Assembly (NCBI GenBank): GCA_040005635.1
Contig: JBDTYM010000136.1
Coordinates: 1 to 7,536, forward strand
Length of the DNA stretch: 7,536 nucleotides
Direction: 5' to 3'
Source of the DNA: Dokdonella_A sp040005635
GTDB taxonomy: Bacteria; Pseudomonadota; Gammaproteobacteria; Xanthomonadales; Rhodanobacteraceae
In this document: positions 1-5,839 of the stretch, piece by piece
Numbering within the stretch: position 1 is the first letter of the stretch
Layout: the number at the start of each line of letters is the position of its first letter
Made by a program: the position numbers and the translations under genes
Notes under the pieces: generated by a model
Told to the model about the DNA's origin: nothing
Database searches by the model: none
Seen by the model: only the letters and a program-made list of their open reading frames with translations

Positions 1-553
<553 letters not shown>

Positions 554-676
554 TGTGTGATCCTCTTCGATGCGATTCATGCGGCGAGCGTGCCGCGGCG
601 AAGTCTCAGGTCGTAAGACTCGGGCTGCCTGCGATTATCCCACAGCGGGTCGACGCCGCGATCCGCCACTGCCGCT
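554..676 (-). promoter_or_regulatory. pncC-recA intergenic region with candidate recA promoter
   Basis: On the minus strand, a GATAAT hexamer (639-634) is a good -10 match, but no convincing -35 lies 16-18 bases upstream. The hexamer sits inside an imperfect dyad, CTG (45-43 in the 600s) and CAG (31-29), separated by 11 bases. That is one base more than the E. coli-type LexA operator, so LexA control is possible but not shown. The recA ribosome binding site GAGG lies 8 bases before its ATG. A short inverted repeat, AGTCT/AGACT (602-606/616-620), is too weak to call a terminator. The promoter call is tentative. Confidence 0.3.
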
Positions 677-1186
677 TCAACTCGTAAGAATCCGGCGCAC
701 GCCATCGAGCGCAGCGGCCACCGTCTGTCGACGCACCGCCTCGCGGTCGCCGTTGAAATGAAAGAGCTCCGAACGGGCATAGCCGCCACGTCGTTTCCAA
801 CCGATCCACACTGTGCCGACCGGCTTGTCCGGCGTACCGCCGCTCGGTCCGGCGACGCCGGTCACCGCGACCGCAACGCTGGCGCCGTAGCGTGCCAGCG
901 CGCCGGATACCATTTCGACGACGGCCTCCTGACTGACTGCACCGGCTCGCTCCAAGGTCTGCGCACGCACGCCGAGCAATGCTTCCTTGGCCTCGTAGCT
1001 ATAAGCGACGACGCCGCATTCGAACCAGCCCGAACTGCCAGGAATGTCGGTCAGTGCTTTCGCGATCCAGCCGCCTGTGCAGGACTCCGCGGCAACCAGA
1101 CTCAGGCCGCGCGCATGCAGCAGTTCGCCCACGCCTGCGGAGAGCGTGAACAGAGCCGCATCGGTGGTCAGTTGCAAGGCCGTCAT
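677..1186 (-). CDS. pncC: Nicotinamide-nucleotide amidohydrolase (stand-alone CinA C-terminal domain)
   Basis: PncC is a cytoplasmic enzyme that deamidates nicotinamide mononucleotide to nicotinic acid mononucleotide. It recycles the NMN left by the NAD-dependent DNA ligase and other NAD-consuming enzymes. The 169-residue protein is a single CinA C-terminal domain, the same size class as E. coli PncC (YgaD), with no N-terminal molybdopterin-binding-like domain of full CinA. Visible motifs are AAESCTGGW (33-40, with probable catalytic Ser35), the segment YSYEAK (62-67) with the partner Lys67, VTGVAGPSGG (108-117) and KPVGTVW (121-127), and GDREAVRRQT (146-155). The ATG at 1186-1184 gives the normal family N-terminus, and the ribosome binding site is weak. 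The gene sits between a thioesterase and recA on the same strand, and pncC next to recA is a common gammaproteobacterial arrangement. Many databases label it CinA family protein. Confidence 0.93.
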   Translation of the reverse strand: MTALQLTTDAALFTLSAGVGELLHARGLSLVAAESCTGGWIAKALTDIPGSSGWFECGVVAYSYEAKEALLGVRAQTLERAGAVSQEAVVEMVSGALARYGASVAVAVTGVAGPSGGTPDKPVGTVWIGWKRRGGYARSELFHFNGDREAVRRQTVAAALDGVRRILTS

Positions 1187-1285
1187 GGCCGATTCCGATC
1201 GAGCTTTGGCACGGGCATACGTCGTCGATCAATCAGCGCTCAAGCATACCTCCGGCACGCCGCGCGCGCCTATCGCACGCGCATC

Positions 1286-1690
1286 TCAATCCACATCGAG
1301 CGAGCGCCCTACCGCCACCGCCCGCCCGGCGGTGTCGACTGCGACCATGACGAATTCGCCCGCCGTAGCGAGCTGCTGCTCGGCGCCTGGCGTCGCTTCG
1401 CGCGACAGGGACACACGTACGGTCATCGAGCTGCGGCCGACACCGACCACCGTCGCGACGAGCTCGACGATGTCACCGAGCTTGACCGCCGCACGGAAAT
1501 CGATGCGATCGGAGCGCGCCGTGACGACGGTACACCCGCAAAAGCGGCTGGCTGCGAGGAACGCCGTCTTGTCCATCCACGCCAGTGCCTGGCCACCGAA
1601 CAGGCCGCCCAGGTGATTGCAGTGATGCGGGAAAACGATCTCGATGCAGCGCGCCTGGTGGCTGCGAACCTGTTCAGAACGCGTGATCAA
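1286..1690 (-). CDS. Hotdog-fold acyl-CoA thioesterase, YciA/BACH-like
   Basis: This is a 134-residue single hotdog domain that probably hydrolyses acyl-CoA thioesters to free acid plus CoA in the cytoplasm. The substrate range cannot be read from sequence. Supporting features are the HLGGLFGGQALAWMDKTAFLA segment (residues 26-46), which resembles the NGDIFGG-QMD region of E. coli YciA with the probable catalytic Asp40. A VVTARSDRIDF strand (55-65), a VKLGDIVEL turn (69-77) and a C-terminal VMVAVDTAGRAV strand (114-125) also match the family. The first usable start is TTG at 1690-1688. It is supported by a strong ribosome binding site (GAGG, 6 bases upstream) and lies 17 bases inside the end of nrdB, which points to translational coupling. 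The 99 bases that follow before pncC hold no clear terminator. The symbol yciA is not assigned because orthology is uncertain. Confidence 0.85.
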   Translation of the reverse strand: MITRSEQVRSHQARCIEIVFPHHCNHLGGLFGGQALAWMDKTAFLAASRFCGCTVVTARSDRIDFRAAVKLGDIVELVATVVGVGRSSMTVRVSLSREATPGAEQQLATAGEFVMVAVDTAGRAVAVGRSLDVD

Positions 1691-2696
1691 AACTTACCTC
1701 GCCCTCGACCGCGACCTGGTAGGCGGAGACGCGGCGCTCGAAGAAGTTGGTGAGTTCCTGCACGTCCTGCAGCTCCATGAACGGGAACGGGTTGCGTGCC
1801 CCGTAGCGCAGCGGCAAACCGAGCATCGCGAGTCGCTGGTCGGCGACGTATTCCAGATACTGACGCATCTCTTTCGTCGTCATGCCGACAACGCCGCCGG
1901 CAAGCACGTCTTCGGCGAACAATGTCTCGCAGTCGACGGCTTCGGCGATCATCGTGCTGACCTGCTCGGCCCATTCGGCGTCGAACAATTCCGGCTGCTC
2001 GCTCTGCACCGTGTGCAACACCTCGAAGGCAAAGCCCATATGCGCGGATTCATCGCGGAACACCCAGGCCGTGCCGGCGGCGAGCCCCGGCAGCAACCCG
2101 CGTGAGCGCAAGAAATACACATAGGCGAACGCCGCGAAGAAGAACAGGCCTTCGATGCAGGTCGCAAAGCAGGTGAGGTTGAGTAGGAACTGGCGCTTGT
2201 CCGTGTCGCTCTCGATGCGCTGCAGATGCTGGATCGAATCGATCCAGCGCTGGCAGAACGCCGCCTTGGCACGGATCGACGGAATGTTCTCGACCGCGGC
2301 GAATGCCTGGGCGCGCCGTTCCGGCTGCGGGATGTAGTTGTCGAGCAGGGTCAGGTAGAACTGCACGTGCAGCGCTTCCTCGTACAACTGACGCGACAGG
2401 TACATGCGCGCTTCCGGCGCATTGATGTGCTTGTATAGATTCAGCACGAGGTTGTTCGCGACGATCGAATCACCGGTGGCGAAGAACGCGACGAGGCGTT
2501 CGATCAGATGACGATCGGCCGCCGTCATGCGCTGCGTGAGATGGCCGAGGTCGATCTGGAAATCGATCTCTTCCACGCTCCAGGTGTTCTTGATCGCACC
2601 GCGGTACATCTCGTAGAACTGCGGGTAGCGCATCGGCCGCAGGGTGAGGTCGAAGCCGGGGTCGAGGAGATGCGATGGAGGTGAAGCTGTGTTCAT
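1674..2696 (-). CDS. nrdB: Ribonucleotide reductase class Ia, radical-generating beta subunit
   Basis: NrdB holds the diiron-tyrosyl radical cofactor and passes the radical to NrdA for reduction of ribonucleoside diphosphates. It is cytoplasmic and needs oxygen. From the ATG at 2696 it has 340 residues, within the family range. The metal ligands are all present: Asp76, Glu107, His110, Glu182, Glu216 and His219. Tyr114 is four residues after His110, the position of E. coli radical Tyr122. Phe186 and Phe190 match E. coli Phe208/Phe212, Trp39 fits the Trp48 position, and C-terminal Tyr325 (in VSAYQV) fits the transfer Tyr356. The frame stays open upstream to 2885, but that extension translates the repeat and overlaps nrdA. 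The homologous part begins at MNTASPPSHLLDPG, so the start is placed there (GGGA, 7 bases upstream). It follows nrdA after 130 bases and overlaps the thioesterase start by 17 bases. Confidence 0.96.
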   Translation of the reverse strand: MNTASPPSHLLDPGFDLTLRPMRYPQFYEMYRGAIKNTWSVEEIDFQIDLGHLTQRMTAADRHLIERLVAFFATGDSIVANNLVLNLYKHINAPEARMYLSRQLYEEALHVQFYLTLLDNYIPQPERRAQAFAAVENIPSIRAKAAFCQRWIDSIQHLQRIESDTDKRQFLLNLTCFATCIEGLFFFAAFAYVYFLRSRGLLPGLAAGTAWVFRDESAHMGFAFEVLHTVQSEQPELFDAEWAEQVSTMIAEAVDCETLFAEDVLAGGVVGMTTKEMRQYLEYVADQRLAMLGLPLRYGARNPFPFMELQDVQELTNFFERRVSAYQVAVEGEVSFDHAF

Positions 2697-2741
2697 TGCG
2701 AATCCCAAGTTGAAGCCGTCATTGCCGCCCAAAATTGCCAT

Positions 2742-2818
2742 CGTCATTCCCGCGAAAGCGGGAATCCATTGGACGTGACAAAAAAAGAAACTGGATTCCC
2801 GCTTTCGCGGGAATGACG
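2742..2818. repeat. Inverted pair of REP-type palindromes (REPIN/BIME-like) between nrdA and nrdB
   Basis: Bases 2742-2768 and 2792-2818 are a perfect 27-bp inverted repeat around a 23-base loop. Each arm contains its own palindrome: ATTCCCGC, a four-base GAAA (or TTTC) loop, then GCGGGAAT (cores 2747-2766 and 2795-2814). Each unit can therefore fold alone, or the two arms can pair into one long hairpin. This core is a widespread proteobacterial intergenic repeat and resembles the Neisseria dRS3 family. On the nrd mRNA strand the first palindrome is followed by GTTTC and a run of seven T, so it could act as a partial terminator or as a barrier to 3' decay between nrdA and nrdB. No transposase or RAYT gene is in the window. 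Confidence 0.9.
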
Positions 2819-2826
2819 AAGAGAAG

Positions 2827-5274
2827 TTACTGACATGCCTCGCACATCTCCGGATTCTCCAGTGAGCAGAAAACCGCTTCGGCATCCGTCACAGGTTTCG
2901 CCGCCGCAGGCGCCGTCACGGTTGCCTTGGCGATCCGTGTGGCCGGACGCGAACGAAGGTAATAGGTCGTCTTCAGGCCCTGCTTCCACGCATACATGTA
3001 CATGCTCGACAACTGGCCGATGTTCGGGCTCTCGATGAACAGATTGAGCGACTGGCTCTGGTCGATGAACGCCCCGCGTTCGGCCGCCATGTCGATCAGC
3101 GCGCGCATTGGCAGTTCCCACACGGTGCGATAGATCGTCTTCAACTCGGCCGGCAGTTCGGCAATCGTCTGTACCGAGCCTTCGGCGAGCTTGATCGCGT
3201 CGCGGATGTCGGCAGTCCACAAACCGAGCCGCTTCAGCTCGTCGACCAGGTAGCGATTCACCTGCAGGAAATCACCGGACAGTGTTTCGCGCTTGAACAG
3301 GTTCGACAGCTGCGGCTCGATGCATTCGTAGCAGCCGGCGATCGAGGCGATCGTCGCGGTCGGCGCGATCGCGATCAGCAGCGAGTTGCGCAGGCCGTGC
3401 GCCTTGATCTCCTCGCGCAGCGCATCCCAGCGCAGCGTGTCGCGCGGACTGACGTTCCATGCGTCGAACTGCAGCTCGCCATGAGCAGCGCGTGTCTCCG
3501 CGAACGCCGCATGGGCGCCTTTCTCACGCGCCAGTTCGAGCGACGTGCGCAGTGCCCAGTAGTAGATTTCCTCGGAGATGCGCGCCGACAGGTCGCGCGC
3601 AGCGGCGCCGTCGAACGGCAGGCGCAACGCGAAGAACAGATCCTGCAGGCCCATCAGTCCGAGACCGACCGGACGCCAGCGCAGGTTCGAGCTGCGCGCC
3701 GTATCGATCGGGTAGAAGTTGAGGTCGATCACGCGGTCGAGCTGACGCACCGCGATCTGTACGGTATGCGCGAGTTTGTCGAAGTCGAACGCGACGCCGT
3801 CGTGATGCTGCGACAGATTGATCGAGCCCAGGTTGCACACCGCCGTCTCGCCGGCACTGCTCACTTCGATGATCTCGGTGCACAGGTTCGACAGGTGCAC
3901 TGCGTTGTCCGATCTGGCGGTCTGGTTGCACGCGCGATTGCACGCGTCCTTGAACGTCATCCAGCCGTTGCCGGTCTGCGCCAGCGTGCGCATCATGCGC
4001 GCGTAGAGATCGCGCGCCTGCACGGTCTTCTTCGCCAACCCCTGCGCCTCAGCCTGCACATACGCATTCTCGAATGCCTCGCCCCACAGATCCGGAAAGT
4101 CCGGCACGTCCTTCGGATCGAACAGTGACCACGCAGCGTCCGTATCGACGCGACGCATGAACAGGTCCGGCACCCAGTTGGCGAGATTGAGATGATGCGT
4201 GCGGCGTGCGTCGTCGCCGGTGTTTTCGCGCAGTTCCAGGAACGCCTCGACATCGGCATGCCACGATTCGAGGTACACGCAGGCGGCGCCCTTGCGCTTG
4301 CCGCCCTGGTTGACCGCAGCCACCGAGGAATCGAGCGTCTTCAGCCACGGCACGATGCCGTTGCTGAGACCATTGGTCGAGCGGATCAGCGAACCTTCCG
4401 AACGCACGCGGTGCCAGGCCAGGCCAATGCCACCGGAGAATTTCGACAGCAGCGCGACATCGCGATACTTGTCGTAGATCGATTCCAGCGAATCGTCCGG
4501 CGAATCGAGCAGGAAGCAACTCGACAGCTGCTCGTGTCGCGTACCCGCATTGAACAGCGTCGGCGAACTCGGCACGTAGTCGAGTGCGGCGAACTGCTGA
4601 TACAGCTCGATCGCATCGCTTGCCGTCTCGCTGAGTGCGCAGGCAACGCGCAACCAGAATTGCTGCGGCGTCTCGATGACCTGACGCTGGGTCGGATGCT
4701 TCAACAGATAACGGTCGTACAGCGTGCGCAGGCCGAAATACTCGAAGCGCAGCGAGTGGCGCGCGTCGATCGCATCGTTGAGCTTGCGTGCGTTTGCTTC
4801 GACGAACGCGAGCACGCGCTCGTTGATCAAGCCGGCGTCGTAGCCGAGGCGGATCGACTGCGAGAACGAATACACGCCTAGCCCCTGCACTTCCTTGTCG
4901 ATGTAGCCGGCGAGCAGGCGCGCGGCGACCTTCGAATATTCCGGTTCCTCTGCGATGAACGAGGCGGCGGTGCGGATCGACAGCTCGTCGAGTTCGCGCG
5001 TGCCGGCACCGTCGTAGAGGCCGGCGATCGTCTTCAGCGCGACGCGCATCGGCTCGGCGTCGGCCAGCCCTTCGCAGCAACGCGTGACCGCGCGCACGAT
5101 CTTGTTGAGATCGACCGGCTCCTTGGCGCCGGAGCGTTTGGTCACCTGCATCGAGACCGGGCCTGCATGCGGGGCGGTCAGGCGGAAGCCCGACTGCGCC
5201 GGAGACTGCACAGGCGCAGCCGCGGCAACGATCGTTTCGGCGATCGCTTCGGGGGTGGATTCGGATATGGACAT
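2827..5274 (-). CDS. nrdA: Ribonucleotide reductase class Ia, catalytic alpha subunit
   Basis: NrdA reduces ribonucleoside diphosphates to deoxyribonucleotides using a radical supplied by NrdB and electrons from thioredoxin or glutaredoxin. The protein has 815 residues. It begins with about 40 Ala/Pro-rich residues not found in E. coli NrdA (761 aa). One ATP-cone follows (about 42-130, starting MQVTKRSGAKEP) and suggests allosteric activity control by ATP/dATP. The alpha/beta barrel carries Cys253 (SSCFLL) and Cys480 (AVCNLGSINL) as the redox pair. Asn463, Cys465 and Glu467 (SNLCTEI) are the active-site trio with the thiyl-radical cysteine. Tyr771-Tyr772 (KTTYYLRS) form the radical path. The tail ends CEACQ, with Cys811/Cys814 as the shuttle pair. 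The ATG at 5274 has AAGGGA 9 bases upstream, and an internal Met42 has no binding site. It leads the minus-strand operon, behind a cobalamin riboswitch. Confidence 0.97.
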   Translation of the reverse strand: MSISESTPEAIAETIVAAAAPVQSPAQSGFRLTAPHAGPVSMQVTKRSGAKEPVDLNKIVRAVTRCCEGLADAEPMRVALKTIAGLYDGAGTRELDELSIRTAASFIAEEPEYSKVAARLLAGYIDKEVQGLGVYSFSQSIRLGYDAGLINERVLAFVEANARKLNDAIDARHSLRFEYFGLRTLYDRYLLKHPTQRQVIETPQQFWLRVACALSETASDAIELYQQFAALDYVPSSPTLFNAGTRHEQLSSCFLLDSPDDSLESIYDKYRDVALLSKFSGGIGLAWHRVRSEGSLIRSTNGLSNGIVPWLKTLDSSVAAVNQGGKRKGAACVYLESWHADVEAFLELRENTGDDARRTHHLNLANWVPDLFMRRVDTDAAWSLFDPKDVPDFPDLWGEAFENAYVQAEAQGLAKKTVQARDLYARMMRTLAQTGNGWMTFKDACNRACNQTARSDNAVHLSNLCTEIIEVSSAGETAVCNLGSINLSQHHDGVAFDFDKLAHTVQIAVRQLDRVIDLNFYPIDTARSSNLRWRPVGLGLMGLQDLFFALRLPFDGAAARDLSARISEEIYYWALRTSLELAREKGAHAAFAETRAAHGELQFDAWNVSPRDTLRWDALREEIKAHGLRNSLLIAIAPTATIASIAGCYECIEPQLSNLFKRETLSGDFLQVNRYLVDELKRLGLWTADIRDAIKLAEGSVQTIAELPAELKTIYRTVWELPMRALIDMAAERGAFIDQSQSLNLFIESPNIGQLSSMYMYAWKQGLKTTYYLRSRPATRIAKATVTAPAAAKPVTDAEAVFCSLENPEMCEACQ

Positions 5275-5276
5275 GG

Positions 5277-5323
5277 CGTGCGTTCCCTTTCATCAGCGGA
5301 TGAGCCCGCAGCAGAAAGGCACG
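5277..5323 (-). promoter_or_regulatory. Hairpin covering the nrdA ribosome binding site (probable riboswitch expression platform)
   Basis: In the nrdA mRNA, CGTGC-CTTTC (5323-5314) can pair with GAAAG (5291-5287) and GCACG (5281-5277), giving ten base pairs with a GGAAC bulge on the 3' side. An inner GCGG/CCGC stem (5309-5306 with 5299-5296) can close the loop. The Shine-Dalgarno AAGGGA is built into this structure, and the ATG follows two bases after it. Riboswitches in Gram-negative bacteria often act by hiding the ribosome binding site, so this is the best candidate for the switch. No competing anti-sequestor was worked out, so the mechanism is inference. Confidence 0.55.
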
Positions 5324-5495
5324 GCGACGCACGGGCTGAGACACCGCGATCCGCCGGCCCCGCTCCCGCGAGCGAACCGTAGTACCTGGCGGATGGAAAG
5401 CACGAAAGCCGAGCGGACTCCGGACGGAGCGCAGCGGTTCCCGGCCTGTCCCTCCCGCGAGGACTCAACCCATTCGTCGCGCCTGTTGGCGCAAC
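5324..5495 (-). other. Structured nrdA leader between aptamer and ribosome binding site
   Basis: These 172 bases hold no supported gene but contain several RNA-strand hairpins. One is GTTGCGCC-AACA-GGCGCGAC (5495-5476), starting at the base after the riboswitch P1 stem. Another is GTCCTC with GAGGGAC around a GCGG loop (5464-5448, one bulged G). A third is a 7-bp ATCCGCC/GGCGGAT stem (5394-5388 with 5355-5349) enclosing a GCTC-GCGG-GAGC hairpin. None is followed by a T-run, so none looks like an intrinsic terminator. They may form part of the switching structure or the kissing-loop partner seen in many cobalamin riboswitches. Confidence 0.4.
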
Positions 5496-5693
5496 GGTCG
5501 CAGCAGGTTTTCGGACTTTCGGGCGCAAGGCTTGCGCCTCACCTAGTGGGCGTCGCTTCCCGGGCCGCGAAGCCCAGTGCACGTTGACGCCGTTCGTTCC
5601 CGATCACCGCTGCGGGGCAGCTCCGGAATTGCACCGGATTCTCTCGCACCTTTTCGGCTGCGCACCCAGATGTTGTGCCGGGCGACTGCGACC
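5496..5693 (-). ncRNA. Cobalamin (B12) riboswitch aptamer upstream of nrdA
   Basis: Read on the minus strand, this leader has the conserved blocks of a cobalamin aptamer in the right order. The closing P1 stem is perfect: GGTCGCAG (5693-5686) with CTGCGACC (5503-5496). Next comes AAAAGG followed by the CCGGTGCAATTCCGG hairpin (5637-5623) and GCTGCCCCGCAGCGGTGA. The CACTGG...GGGAAGCG arm (5582-5554) closes with GGGC/GCCC. A GGCGCAAG/CTTGCGCC stem (5538-5522) precedes the B12 box AGTCCGAAAACCTGCT (5517-5502). Binding of adenosylcobalamin or a related cobamide normally switches the downstream gene off. Here that gene is the B12-independent class Ia reductase. Length (198 nt) and spacing to the candidate promoter fit. 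The aptamer call is strong; which cobamide it prefers cannot be read from sequence. Confidence 0.94.
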
Positions 5694-5710
5694 GACACAA
5701 GATATGCCCT
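5663..5710. promoter_or_regulatory. Possible tandem NrdR boxes
   Basis: NrdR is a zinc-finger/ATP-cone repressor that binds paired 16-bp boxes in front of nrd operons (consensus about acaCwAtATaTwGtgt), usually 15-16 bases apart. Bases 5695-5710 (ACACAAGATATGCCCT) match strongly in the left half. Bases 5663-5678 (CACCCAGATGTTGTGC) match better in the right half. They are separated by 16 bases, the expected spacing, and the first overlaps the candidate -10. Each box is degenerate (about 11 and 9 of 16 positions), and the second falls within the aptamer, so this is suggestive only. Confidence 0.35.
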
Positions 5711-5727
5711 CCGTCATGGAATCGCAA
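5699..5727 (-). promoter_or_regulatory. Candidate sigma-70 promoter for the nrdAB operon
   Basis: On the minus strand, TTGCGA (5727-5722) and TATCTT (5704-5699) are separated by exactly 17 bases. Transcription would start about at 5693-5692, right at the first base of the riboswitch P1 stem, which supports the placement. A perfect-looking TAAAAT at 5738-5733 is an alternative -10, but it lacks a -35 at the right distance. Confidence 0.55.
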
Positions 5728-5766
5728 TCGAAATTTTAGTTCGCCGTGCAGGTCGCCATTGCAGGC

Positions 5767-5772
5767 TAAACT
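5767..5772 (+). promoter_or_regulatory. Candidate -10 element for mutS
   Basis: TAAACT, in the context GGCTAAACTTCG, resembles -10 elements of GC-rich gammaproteobacteria. It would start transcription near 5779, upstream of every plausible mutS start except the TTG at 5759. No recognisable -35 was found 16-18 bases upstream, so this is weak. Confidence 0.25.
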
Positions 5773-5839
5773 TCGTGGCTCGCCGCGCCCTCAGACGACC
5801 CGGAAGCACATCATCAACACCGCCGAACACACCCCCCTG

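Noticed and set aside
629..645. LexA (SOS) operator upstream of recA
   Set aside because: The CTG/CAG dyad has 11 bases between the half-sites instead of 10 and lacks CTGT-N8-ACAG. It is kept only as a remark on the recA leader.
1191..1285. Promoter for pncC (TTGAGC, 18 bases, TATGCC on the minus strand) and a four-codon ATG-CTT-GAG-CGC mini-frame after GGAGG
   Set aside because: Both hexamers are poor matches, and the mini-frame's ATG is only one base from the GGAGG. Such matches are expected by chance.
2742..2818. CRISPR repeat or IS terminal inverted repeats
   Set aside because: There are only two inverted copies, no direct-repeat array, no spacers and no transposase between them (23-base loop).
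2744..3220. Minus-strand 158-codon frame overlapping the end of nrdA
   Set aside because: It is a shadow frame of nrdA that runs into the repeat and has no homology or ribosome binding site of its own.
3397..4128. Long plus-strand open frames opposite nrdA (also 4192-4881)
   Set aside because: Antisense frames are kept open by the GC-rich codon usage of nrdA. Their composition is Arg/Ala/Gln-rich with no recognisable domain.
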